Shown: one piece after another, positions 1 to 6,758 of the stretch
Position numbering within the stretch: position 1 is the first letter of the stretch
How the letters are laid out: every line of letters starts with the position of its first letter
Origin: a virus
IMG/VR virus record: IMGVR_UViG_3300005471_000028
Coordinates: 1-43,623 of that record
Strand: one strand, 5' to 3'
DNA length: 43,623 bases
Translations under genes and position numbers: made by a program
The notes under the pieces: model-generated
Seen by the model: the letters and a program-made list of their open reading frames with translations, nothing else
What the model was told of the DNA's origin: nothing
Database searches by the model: none

Positions 1-21
1 CGAGTCCTGCCGGGCGCGCCA
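1..21 (+). tRNA. 3' end of a tRNA gene, cut by the window edge
   Basis: The first 21 bases read as the end of a T-loop, the 3' half of a T-stem, the acceptor half CGGGCGC, a G discriminator and an encoded CCA. They match the end of the complete tRNA-Arg at 155-231 at 18 of 21 positions, so this is probably a second Arg-type tRNA in tandem. The body lies outside the window and its anticodon cannot be read. Confidence 0.75.
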
Positions 22-51
22 AAACTGAGCTTCGCGCGCAAGTTCGAAGTG

Positions 52-126
52 TTAAAGTGCGAAGTGCAAAGTAAGTGGGAAGTACCGCCGCGCTCCTTCG
101 AACTTACTTTGAAGTTTGCACTTTAA
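52..126. repeat. Imperfect long inverted repeat between the two tRNAs
   Basis: The arms at 52-76 and 102-126 pair over 9 and 10 bases on either side of a 6-base mismatch, around a 25-base loop. The tract is built from recurring words such as AAAGTGC, GAAGTGC and AAAGTAAGT. It is an intergenic, non-coding element that could form a hairpin in a tRNA precursor. Its role is unknown. Confidence 0.6.
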
Positions 127-154
127 GCTTCAAACTTTCAGCGAAGTTCTTCTT

Positions 155-231
155 GCGCCCGTAGCTCAGCTGGATAGAGCGGCAGCCTCCGGAGCTGTAG
201 GCCACAGGTTCGAATCCTGTCGGGCGCACCA
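155..231 (+). tRNA. tRNA-Arg (anticodon CCG)
   Basis: A full cloverleaf can be drawn. The acceptor GCGCCCG pairs perfectly with CGGGCGC, the D-stem is GCTC/GAGC, the anticodon stem is GCAGC/GCTGT with one G-U pair, the loop is CTCCGGA with CCG at 189-191, and the T-stem is ACAGG/CCTGT around TTCGAAT. The CCA end is encoded. It reads CGG codons. tRNA-Arg genes are frequent prophage attachment sites and phage-like genes begin within a few hundred bases, so it may mark an attachment boundary. No second copy of its 3' end was found further right. Confidence 0.95.
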
Positions 232-531
232 ATCACAATCGGGCCGAAACTGCACTAACCAAATGCAATTTGGTCCGATCGGCCCGGTTTCCAGAAGTGA
301 AGAACTCCGCACAATTCCGCAGATCTCCGCACCGCGTACGGGGGAAATGTTCTCAGGAAAATGTTCTCAGGCCGCCGCCGCGTACAGCGGGGACGAAGAC
401 CCGTAAAAAGACGCCAGCACGCGTGTCGCGTGAACAATTAGTCGCCGCAGGGCCGACCTTTGTCCGTGCGGCGCTGCGCAGTGGCGCGCACGTTGGTGCA
501 GTCCTCACCCTTGCAGGAGCACCGGGCGAAC
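232..531. other. Non-coding gap with a short tandem repeat
   Basis: No convincing gene was found between the tRNA and the next start. The only structure seen is the 13-base word AAATGTTCTCAGG, present twice in tandem at 345-357 and 359-371. This could be a regulator half-site pair or a simple slippage duplication. Confidence 0.4.
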
Positions 532-909
532 GTGTCTGACGAATCAGCCAAGCACGCGGCGCGCGGGTGCGGGATCGTGGTCCTCGTGTGTGGCCTGCTC
601 TTTGGAGCGAGCATCGCGTACTTCGCGTTGCGCACACCCCCGGCGTTGACGGCGGATCCCGCAGGCGCCTGGAGCGTCTGCAAGCAGTTTGTCACCCAAC
701 GCCTGCGCTCACCCGGCTCGGCGAAGTTCCCCTTCTTCGGTCAGCAGTTCGCCACGCCAGTCGGCGGCGATGCGTATCGCGTCAGATCGTACGTGGATTC
801 GCAGAACGGCTTTGGCGCCTTGCTCCGGAGCGAGTTTACCTGCGACGTCACGTGGATTCGCGGGACGACCAACTGGCGTCTCGGCAATCTGGCGCTTGTG
901 GAACGCTGA
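532..909 (+). CDS. Small membrane-anchored protein of unknown function
   Basis: The protein has 125 residues. The GTG at 532 is preferred because AGGAG lies at 515-519, although longer in-frame reading is open back to 460. Residues about 13-32 form one transmembrane helix. The exported-side domain has CKQFVTQRL, then SPGSAKFP, YVDSQNGFGAL and FTCDVTW, a pattern seen in small conserved phage and plasmid proteins; function is not established. It reads away from the tRNA, and its stop is followed after one base by the stop of the leftward HNH-like gene. It may be host or phage cargo. Confidence 0.65.
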   Translation: MSDESAKHAARGCGIVVLVCGLLFGASIAYFALRTPPALTADPAGAWSVCKQFVTQRLRSPGSAKFPFFGQQFATPVGGDAYRVRSYVDSQNGFGALLRSEFTCDVTWIRGTTNWRLGNLALVER

Positions 910-910
910 T

Positions 911-1333
911 TCATAGCCGCACGAAAATCACCGGGAACGTCGCGTCGATGTAGGTCGCTCCGCCCTTCTTGAAGAACACCGTCCCCTCGATCCGGTACTG
1001 CCCGCGTGTCACGGCGTCGTGGGTCGCAAACGACAAACACAGTCCGTTCCGGACGTCGGTGCGGACCGCCTTGTCGTCCCGGCTCACGATGTGGTGCGCT
1101 TCGGCGCGGAGCGGATCGAGCTGACGAGTACTTCTCACTTTCACGCCGGTTTTTCGATCCTTCCACTGGTCGCGATCTTTCACCGCGAAGGACCAGGCGC
1201 GGAGCTGTTGCAGATCCAGGAGGCGTGCGGCTTTCTTCGCAATCGCACGCGACAGCCTGGTGGAGGGTTTCGGGGTGGCGCGGCGCGTCGCCTGCAGGTC
1301 GGTCAGGAGCGGGAGCTGCTGGAAGCGGCTCAT
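911..1333 (-). CDS. HNH-like nuclease
   Basis: The protein has 140 residues. The recognisable part is the C-terminal half, where AHHIVS (about residues 79-84) and NGLCLSFATHD give the H-H...N...H spacing of a beta-beta-alpha-metal HNH fold. No zinc-binding CxxC pairs are present, so the metal-stabilised subtype is absent. The start overlaps the stop of the upstream gene by ATGA, so it is the last gene of a coupled four-gene leftward cluster. HNH enzymes in phages act as homing, packaging or defence nucleases; which applies here is not visible. Confidence 0.6.
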   Translation of the reverse strand: MSRFQQLPLLTDLQATRRATPKPSTRLSRAIAKKAARLLDLQQLRAWSFAVKDRDQWKDRKTGVKVRSTRQLDPLRAEAHHIVSRDDKAVRTDVRNGLCLSFATHDAVTRGQYRIEGTVFFKKGGATYIDATFPVIFVRL

Positions 1334-1566
1334 GCGACCTCCTTCTTGACGGCCGCCGGCCGTCGGGCCTTCGCCATGCGGATCTCGAGGGCCGTCGTGT
1401 GCGCGTCTCGCTGATCACAGCAGCGATCGCAGAGGCCGCCAACGTCGTCGCGCCCTTTCCAGAATGGCTCGCCGCAATCGGAACAGCGCGCGTTCGGCCG
1501 CGGACCGTCGGTGCACATCCCGCAGTGGCCACACCAGGACGAACAGGCGCTGCCTTCGTCGCTCAC
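1330..1566 (-). CDS. Small cysteine-rich, probably zinc-binding protein
   Basis: The protein has 78 residues. Cysteines are arranged as CSSWCGHCGMC near the N-terminus, then CSDC and CDRCC, giving enough ligands for one or two zinc sites. The C-terminus is basic. It overlaps both neighbours by ATGA and lies directly before the HNH-like gene. Zinc-ribbon companions of HNH enzymes are common in phages, so a nucleic-acid-binding role is a reasonable guess but not shown. Confidence 0.6.
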   Translation of the reverse strand: MSDEGSACSSWCGHCGMCTDGPRPNARCSDCGEPFWKGRDDVGGLCDRCCDQRDAHTTALEIRMAKARRPAAVKKEVA

Positions 1567-1820
1567 TTCGCACCGTCGATTTCGCGCAGTTGTCGCTCGT
1601 GCTTGTCGAGGCGCCGCACGATTTCGACGAGCCGCTCGTCGACATCGCGGTACCGCTCCTCACGCGACGGCGTCAGACGGACGGCCGCGTTGATGATCTC
1701 GTCGACGGCTTCCCCGATTTCCATCGTGTAGTCGGGATCCCATTTCATCCCGGCCTTTCTCGCGATGGCCTCGAAGTAGTTGACGAGCAGCACGACGGCG
1801 CGATCGCGATGCGCGCTCAT
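1563..1820 (-). CDS. Small hypothetical protein with C-terminal coiled coil
   Basis: The protein has 85 residues. The N-terminal half contains a hydrophobic helix (VVLLVNYFEAIA). The C-terminal 30 residues are highly charged, with a heptad-like pattern from ERYRDVDERL to KHERQLREI. It is coupled to the genes on both sides by ATGA overlaps. I do not recognise a family. Its position suggests a subunit or accessory of the same small cluster. Confidence 0.6.
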   Translation of the reverse strand: MSAHRDRAVVLLVNYFEAIARKAGMKWDPDYTMEIGEAVDEIINAAVRLTPSREERYRDVDERLVEIVRRLDKHERQLREIDGAK

Positions 1821-1981
1821 CGGGAAACCTCGGGTTTCCTATTCGCTGGCACGAGCACGACGTCGACCACGGGCGACACCGGCGCCTCGGGTGACGCGGG
1901 TTCGATCGTCACGTCGACGACCGCGGGGAGGCGGCCGGTCTGGAGGACCTGCGCGTAGCGCTTGAGAATATCGTCGGTCAT
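1817..1981 (-). CDS. Very small hypothetical protein, first of a coupled cluster
   Basis: The gene encodes 54 residues. The ATG at 1981 follows AGCAGG at a normal distance, and the stop overlaps the next start by ATGA. The N-terminus (TDDILKRYAQVLQTGRLPAV) is helical; the rest is rich in Val and Pro and probably extended. It is the promoter-proximal gene of the leftward cluster and starts from the divergent region that carries the hairpin at 2066-2100. No family was recognised. Support comes mainly from the overlaps and the ribosome site. Confidence 0.5.
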   Translation of the reverse strand: MTDDILKRYAQVLQTGRLPAVVDVTIEPASPEAPVSPVVDVVLVPANRKPEVSR

Positions 1982-2065
1982 GGAGAGCCTGCTTTCGCCG
2001 GATGGCGAGGCTCCCAGCTAGAATCTGGCAGCCCGCGAGCCGAGTAACCTTCGGTGAACGGGTCA

Positions 2066-2100
2066 GGCGTCGGTCGGTGCTAGTAACACTGACCGACGCC
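2066..2100. repeat. 14-bp hairpin in a divergent promoter region
   Basis: The arms at 2066-2079 and 2087-2100 pair at all 14 positions, one as G-T, around a 7-base loop. The flanking genes read away from it on both sides and there is no T-run, so a terminator is unlikely. A dyad operator for a regulator of both small clusters, or a structured leader, fits better. Confidence 0.65.
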
Positions 2101-2149
2101 GCTTCTGGATTACCCTCGTACTTTACCTTACCCCCTAACGTGTGTCAAG

Positions 2150-2338
2150 ATGCAAGGCGTGACGCGCAAGCTCTCTGAGGACGCACTCGACTATTTTCGA
2201 AAGCAAGGCGCCAAGGGCGGGACGATCGCCGGACAGTCCATGACCCCCGCGCAGCGGAAGGCTCGCGCCACGAAAGCCTCCCAGGCTGCGGCCATCGCCC
2301 GCACGAAGAAGAAACGCGCGAAGAACGAGAAGGGCTGA
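2150..2338 (+). CDS. Small basic protein, possible nucleic-acid binder
   Basis: The protein has 62 residues with a strongly basic C-terminus (ARTKKKRAKNEKG). The middle, AKGGTIAGQSMTPAQRKARA, resembles short GG-rich, Lys/Arg-rich proteins found scattered in soil bacteria and their prophages, whose function is unknown. No clear Shine-Dalgarno precedes the ATG at 2150. It opens a rightward three-gene cluster, divergent from the 1981 gene across the hairpin. Confidence 0.55.
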   Translation: MQGVTRKLSEDALDYFRKQGAKGGTIAGQSMTPAQRKARATKASQAAAIARTKKKRAKNEKG

Positions 2339-2355
2339 TCGCGGAGATCACGACC

Positions 2356-2511
2356 GTGCAGAAGCCGCAACTACCATCACTGAAAAATGGACAACTGAAG
2401 AAGTGTCCCCATTGTGGCCGCGTGATGCCGTGGGACACCGAGGTTGGCAAGCACATTCAAAGTTGTCTGCGAACGAAACACGCGAAGAACGGGAAGAGGG
2501 CTGATGCCTGA
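2356..2511 (+). CDS. Mini zinc-finger protein (C2HC)
   Basis: The protein has 51 residues and starts at GTG 2356, nine bases after GGAG. Ligands are CPHCG at residues 17-21 and HIQSC at 33-37, so CxxC...HxxxC, a single C2HC finger of the type used to bind nucleic acid or a partner protein. The tail is basic. Its last eight bases overlap the start of the following 377-residue protein, which supports a real coupled gene despite its size. Confidence 0.6.
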   Translation: MQKPQLPSLKNGQLKKCPHCGRVMPWDTEVGKHIQSCLRTKHAKNGKRADA

Positions 2512-3637
2512 GTCCCGCGTGTCCCCTCCCGGATCCGCCCTCGTGGAGAAGCTGATTGCGGAGATGCGAACGCAAGTGAAATATGCACAGGCGCGAACAG
2601 CGACATCGGAGCAATTCTTTGCGCACAAGATTGACGACTGGGCGAATCGACTGGAAGCTCTCGCGGCCCTCTCCGGAGCGGAGATCGCCCGATTGCAAGA
2701 TTTGATGCGTCAGCAAACCGACCTAAACACCAAGGCAATCAATGACGCAATCGCGGCTGAAGCCGAGTGCGCCCGCCTCCGCCACCGCGAGTGCACACCA
2801 ACTGAACATGCTCCGTGGGAAGGACGGTCGCACGGCAACTGTATCGTCTGCAATGAGACATGGCCCTGTGAGACATCTACACGCGAGAGCTTGGCACACC
2901 AAGAAACACGATCCGCCCTGGTGCCGTGCGCCAACTGCGGGCACAGCGATCCGCACGATGGTCCGGCTGGTGACGTGGCTGATGCCTGCACGCACCCCTT
3001 GTGCAGTTGTGGTTTCTACGTGCCAGCCCGTGCCCCCGGATCCACCCTCGTGGAGAAGCTGATTGCGAAATGGCGCGAGGCTGCGTGGACCTCCAATGAG
3101 GAAGGTCGGCAGATCAACAGGACGGTTAAGGGCATTACGGACGCTGAAGAACGCTGTTACGCACGCGCGCAGGTATGGGTGAAATGCGCAGACGAACTTG
3201 AAGCCCTCGCGGCCCTCTCCGGAGCGGAGATCGCCCAGTTGAAAGAAGAACGAGACGCATTGCGCATCGAGGCGCTTCAGCAGCAGGAGCGGCTTGTAAA
3301 ACTGGGCGGGTTACTGGAGGCATTGTCTTTTTGGCCGTCGCCAAATGCCGATCAGAATCTCGCGCGCGACTGCGGGCGACTCCTGCAAGGTAAGACGCCA
3401 GAACGGTCGACAGGGCTGGAAGAAGAGTACCGGCTATTCGGTGGGCCGGTCCTGCCGATGAAGATGCGCGCAGAAGCGGCTGAAGCCGAACTCGCCCGCC
3501 TCCGCCAGTTGTGTGCGGAGGTGTATCAGGTGGCCGGCACGCTCGGGGCCGAGGCTCGCGTACTGGACAACCTGAGGGCTGCCGCGGACGGACAGCCCCT
3601 GCCGCGCGCGTCACTGTTGCCCTATCCGACGCGTTGA
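2504..3637 (+). CDS. Internally duplicated coiled-coil protein
   Basis: The protein has 377 residues with the start at ATG 2504 inside the end of the mini zinc-finger gene. It is made of two tandem modules. Each contains LVEKLIA, then LEALAALSGAEIA followed by a charged coiled coil, then an AEAE.ARLR segment. Between them is a Cys-rich linker (CIVCNETWPC and CANCGHSDPH), probably zinc-binding. At the DNA level a 31-base stretch is identical in both modules, so the duplication is recent. Function is unknown. Similar modular coiled-coil proteins occur in the early regions of large-host phages. Confidence 0.7.
   Translation: MPESRVSPPGSALVEKLIAEMRTQVKYAQARTATSEQFFAHKIDDWANRLEALAALSGAEIARLQDLMRQQTDLNTKAINDAIAAEAECARLRHRECTPTEHAPWEGRSHGNCIVCNETWPCETSTRESLAHQETRSALVPCANCGHSDPHDGPAGDVADACTHPLCSCGFYVPARAPGSTLVEKLIAKWREAAWTSNEEGRQINRTVKGITDAEERCYARAQVWVKCADELEALAALSGAEIAQLKEERDALRIEALQQQERLVKLGGLLEALSFWPSPNADQNLARDCGRLLQGKTPERSTGLEEEYRLFGGPVLPMKMRAEAAEAELARLRQLCAEVYQVAGTLGAEARVLDNLRAAADGQPLPRASLLPYPTR
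2660..3236 (+). repeat. 31-bp direct repeat inside the coiled-coil gene
   Basis: Bases 2660-2690 and 3206-3236 are identical over 31 positions and encode LAALSGAEIA in the same frame. Flanking blocks (around 2536-2565 and 3043-3072) are also near-identical. The pair marks an intragenic duplication of about 546 bases. Confidence 0.85.
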
Positions 3638-3731
3638 AGAACGCGCCGAGCTCGGTGAGATGCGTCCCGAACCCGGCGCGGCGTTACGAAGAAATCCGTC
3701 CGACAACAGACGGGTGCCCCCGCCGCAGATT

Positions 3732-4025
3732 CTAAAACAGACGACGCAGACAATCGAACGGCGTGTGGAGGCCGCGCGGATCGGCGCAGTCGACGTGCCT
3801 CACACACGGCATGACGCCGCCGACGATCACAACGCAGATCGGACTCCCTGGCAGGAGCGGTTCGAAGCAGGCGATACACGCGGCGCCGTCGGTGGAGCCG
3901 GGGGCGTAGCGGCGCCGCGATCGCGCGGGGCTCGGGACCGGGTCGACATCGCCGCCGCCCATCACGTCGCGCTCATCCGCCGCGGTCTCTTGTTCGTCCC
4001 CGTCGAGCGCGCGGTCGTGTCTCAC
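3732..4025 (-). CDS. Hypothetical protein with a C-terminal Cys/His cluster
   Basis: The protein has 97 residues and starts at a GTG that overlaps the upstream stop as GTGA. The N-terminal third is acidic and probably disordered. The second half carries CIACFEPLLPG, then PCVRHVDC, which could hold one zinc ion in a treble-clef-like or ribbon site. It is the last gene of the leftward pair with the two-helix membrane protein. No family was assigned. Confidence 0.5.
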   Translation of the reverse strand: MRHDRALDGDEQETAADERDVMGGGDVDPVPSPARSRRRYAPGSTDGAACIACFEPLLPGSPICVVIVGGVMPCVRHVDCADPRGLHTPFDCLRRLF

Positions 4026-4402
4026 TGGTCGTGGCCCTTCCGCGCGAGCTCGTCGGTGCGAGCGTTGGCCGCCCGGCGCCCCTCGGCGCGCCCTTCCGCC
4101 ATCCCCTGTTCGTGCGCGGCCTGTCGCGCGTGCGCCAGCAGCGCATCGAGCCGCCCGTTGACCGACTGGTGGGTCTCCGCGCTTTTCATAAACGCCAGCA
4201 GCGAGAACGTCGTCGGCGCGATGAACCCGATCACGGTCGCGAGCAGCGCCGTGTTCTCCTGGTCAGGGCGGACGATCGTAATGGCGACGACCGCCAGCAC
4301 CCCGAGCGCGACCATCGCGACCACCGCGATCACGTAGGGCACATTGTTCGAGGCGACCACCACCGACTCGCGCCGGTCGTAGAACGGGTCAGGGGTGCTC
4401 AT
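4022..4402 (-). CDS. Two-helix membrane protein, holin candidate
   Basis: The protein has 126 residues from ATG 4402. Two transmembrane helices are clear (residues about 22-45 and 52-72), followed by a charged helical tail (SVNGRLDALLAHARQAAHEQ and AEGRAEGRR) facing the cytoplasm. Small phage proteins with this layout are common, and class II holins share two helices and a charged C-terminus. No endolysin gene is beside it, so holin is a candidate call only. It is divergent from the PAP2 gene. Confidence 0.55.
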   Translation of the reverse strand: MSTPDPFYDRRESVVVASNNVPYVIAVVAMVALGVLAVVAITIVRPDQENTALLATVIGFIAPTTFSLLAFMKSAETHQSVNGRLDALLAHARQAAHEQGMAEGRAEGRRAANARTDELARKGHDQ

Positions 4403-4453
4403 TGTCTGCTCATGCTTGGAGCATCGGTCCCGGCGCGCCGGGCGAGGGCTAGC

Positions 4454-4483
4454 GGTAGCAGGGGGCCACGGGTAGCAGGGGGC
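4454..4483 (+). repeat. Two 13-bp direct repeats with 17-bp spacing
   Basis: GGTAGCAGGGGGC occurs at 4454-4466 and 4471-4483, start to start 17 bp. The pair sits in the 130-base divergent region between the holin-like gene and the PAP2 gene. It could be tandem regulator sites for the rightward PAP2 gene. Confidence 0.6.
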
Positions 4484-4581
4484 AGTCACTAGGCGCCGAC
4501 GAACGCCCGTTCGCAACCGCGGCACGAATCTCTGTGCAGCGCACGCCGTCCCTTGGCACGACCTGCGCAATCCGGTCGCGC

Positions 4582-5604
4582 ATGCACACGACGGTTGTCA
4601 CCCATCGAGGCCACGCGCACATCGGCGATCGTCCCCGTCCCTGGGCGCAGCTCGGGTGCCATCGCCTCGGCGGGATCCTCGTGAGTCTGGAACTCGCGCT
4701 GCTGGTGGCGACGGCGGTCGTCTTTCGCGCGTACGGTCTAACCTGGTTCTGGCCCGCCGCCGTGCCGATGATTGGCCTCGGGCTCGGCCTCGTCGCCGCG
4801 TGGGCCTATTTTGTCTGGGTGCCTGGCACGCGATCCGCGGACTGGGTGTATGCCGAAACGTTTTTTCTGCTGGCGCTGTTAGTGCTGTTCGGGCAGATCG
4901 CGGGACCGAGCCAATATGCGGCGGCGGTGCTGCACCGCCCGCTCGTCGATGCGGCGTTGGCCGCCGCGGATCAGGCGCTCGGTGTGGATGTGCACACCTG
5001 GGTGCTCTGGACGCGCCAGCACCCGTGGGTGCTGCAGACCGTCGTCGCGGCCTATCGGACGTTGCTCCCGCAGTTGTTTGTCCCGCTCCTGGTGTTGGGG
5101 TTTTGGTATCAGGACCGCACGGCGCTGTGGGAGTACATGTGTCACTTCCACGTGTGCTCGCTCGGAACCGTGCTGTGTATGGCGCTCTGGCCCGCGCTCG
5201 CCCCAGGCCCCTTTGCCGGATGGGACGCGCTCCTGAATCAGCAGCGGTTCGTGCATCACCTCGCCGACATCCGCTCGGGCGTCCTGACGCTGATCAACCC
5301 GGGCGACGTGGAAGGGTTGGTCTCCCTACCGTCCTTTCACACGGCGGGGGCGCTCATGGTGACCTGGGCCTTTCGCCGTCGTCCCCGCTGGCTGTGCGTG
5401 CTGGTCCCCCTGAACCTCGCGTTGATTGCCGCCACGGTGTTGACGGGTGTGCACTATCTCGTGGACGTCCTCGCCGCCGTGGCGTTATTCGGCGCCAGCC
5501 TCGCGATCTATCACCGGACGATCCGTCACCAGGCGAGCGAGAGCGCGGGGAACGTGGACCCGGCGGCCGCGGTCGGCGTGCGCACCAGGGGTCCGGTCGG
5601 GTAG
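4582..5604 (+). CDS. PAP2-family membrane phosphatase/phosphotransferase
   Basis: The protein has 340 residues from ATG 4582; GTG 4681, just before the first helix, is an alternative start, and neither has a strong ribosome site. At least six membrane helices are visible. The C-terminal part carries SLPSFHTAGAL and GVHYLVDVL, the two histidine-bearing motifs of the PAP2 active site in the inositolphosphotransferase-like (Aur1/PAP2_3) branch. Such enzymes move or remove phosphate on lipids such as phosphatidate or undecaprenyl pyrophosphate at the membrane. The gene faces opposite to the phage late genes and its end overlaps the LamG gene by 79 bases. It is probably cargo altering the host envelope. 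Confidence 0.8.
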   Translation: MHTTVVTHRGHAHIGDRPRPWAQLGCHRLGGILVSLELALLVATAVVFRAYGLTWFWPAAVPMIGLGLGLVAAWAYFVWVPGTRSADWVYAETFFLLALLVLFGQIAGPSQYAAAVLHRPLVDAALAAADQALGVDVHTWVLWTRQHPWVLQTVVAAYRTLLPQLFVPLLVLGFWYQDRTALWEYMCHFHVCSLGTVLCMALWPALAPGPFAGWDALLNQQRFVHHLADIRSGVLTLINPGDVEGLVSLPSFHTAGALMVTWAFRRRPRWLCVLVPLNLALIAATVLTGVHYLVDVLAAVALFGASLAIYHRTIRHQASESAGNVDPAAAVGVRTRGPVG

Positions 5605-6299
5605 AACATCCCATACGGGTCCACGAAGAGCTCCGCAGCCTCGCTGGGCGCGAGCGCCCGGTTCCAGAACCGCATGTACTCCATGGCCCCGTCGTACGTT
5701 TCCGAGGAAGCGTCGTTGAACAGCGTGTTGATGCTCCAGCTGCCAACCCCCGCATGCGTGCCCGAAAAATGCAGCCGGCCGTTGAGATACGTGCGCGCGA
5801 TGCTGTTCTGCCAGGTCACGACGACGTGCGTCCACTTCGCGGTCGGGAGCGCCACCGTCGACACGATCACGCTCGCCGAGCCCGTGTAGAGGTCGAGCAT
5901 CCCCGTCGAGCGCAGATACAGCCCTTTCCCGTTCCCGAGGGTGAGCAGCGCCTGGAAGTTGTCGGTTAAGGACGTCGGCCTGAGACGCGTCTCGATCGTG
6001 AACGGCGACCCGCTGGCGATCGCGGCCGCCAAGCTGAAGGTCGCGGCGCTCGCGCCGGCGTTCGCGACGTCCTTCAGACACAACCCACTCGCGCCGGCCG
6101 ACCAGGTGATGTTCGTGGTGTCGGTGATCGTGAGGCCCGAGGTCGAGAGGCCGGGCCGTACCAGGTTCTGGACGTTGGCGCCTTTCCCTTCGTTGAAGAG
6201 AAACGCGATCCGCAACATCGGCGCGAGCGGATGGCCCCAATTGATCATCGTGCCGCCGGGCGGCTTCCGCTGCTGACCGGTGAGCAGATGCCGGCGCAT
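5526..6299 (-). CDS. LamG/concanavalin-like tail fibre protein
   Basis: The protein has 257 residues. From about residue 45 it is a LamG jelly roll: FTIETRLRP, LYLRSTGMLDLY, WTHVVVTWQNS and ARTYLNGRL are the usual strands, ending with MRFWNRALAPSEAAELF. This fold binds cell-surface glycans and is frequent at phage fibre tips. The motif MINWGHPLA near residue 18 is a common start of such phage proteins, so an internal start at that Met is possible. It is the most distal late gene and converges on the PAP2 gene. Confidence 0.8.
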   Translation of the reverse strand: MRRHLLTGQQRKPPGGTMINWGHPLAPMLRIAFLFNEGKGANVQNLVRPGLSTSGLTITDTTNITWSAGASGLCLKDVANAGASAATFSLAAAIASGSPFTIETRLRPTSLTDNFQALLTLGNGKGLYLRSTGMLDLYTGSASVIVSTVALPTAKWTHVVVTWQNSIARTYLNGRLHFSGTHAGVGSWSINTLFNDASSETYDGAMEYMRFWNRALAPSEAAELFVDPYGMFYPTGPLVRTPTAAAGSTFPALSLAW

Positions 6300-6302
6300 C
6301 GC

Positions 6303-6749
6303 TTACCCGTTGAGATCCAAGTTGTAGGTGATCATCTTCACGTAGGAGCCGCTCGCGGCGAGCGTCGGGCCCGACTGGTTGTCGGCGACCACCTTGAACG
6401 AGCCCGGCGGCAGCATCACGCCGCGCACGATCACATCCTGCGCCGCGGCCGTCGTGTCCAAGATGAACGAACACAGCAAGTGCTGCGGCTGGTTGCGCAG
6501 CACGCTACCGGTCGCCGACGGATACGTCGAGCCGTCGATCGCCTCGAGGATGTAGAGGTTGATGTAGGGGGCGCCGGTCGGCGTCAGCGACGCCAGGTGG
6601 AGCCAGAAGTCGGCATAGACATCGAGGTTCGTCTCGTTCGCGATCGCGCTGCTCGCGGCGCTCGCCGTGTTGTTCGCCAGCGAGTTGAGCTCGGTCGTGA
6701 GCAGCGACACGACACTCGACGGCGCCTTCCATTTGCCAATGTTCGACAT
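6303..6749 (-). CDS. Virion-associated protein of the fibre region
   Basis: The protein has 148 residues. It opens with a helix, SNIGKWKAPSSVVSLLTTEL and LNSLANNTASAA, then becomes beta-rich (LDVYADFWLHLAS, INLYILEAIDGS, SFKVVADNQSG). This layout is typical of a conserved phage structural protein found beside tail fibres; its biochemical role is unknown. It sits three bases upstream of the LamG gene and nine downstream of the fibre gene at 6759-7529, so all three are presumably co-expressed. Confidence 0.7.
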   Translation of the reverse strand: MSNIGKWKAPSSVVSLLTTELNSLANNTASAASSAIANETNLDVYADFWLHLASLTPTGAPYINLYILEAIDGSTYPSATGSVLRNQPQHLLCSFILDTTAAAQDVIVRGVMLPPGSFKVVADNQSGPTLAASGSYVKMITYNLDLNG

Positions 6750-6758
6750 GCGACTCCC

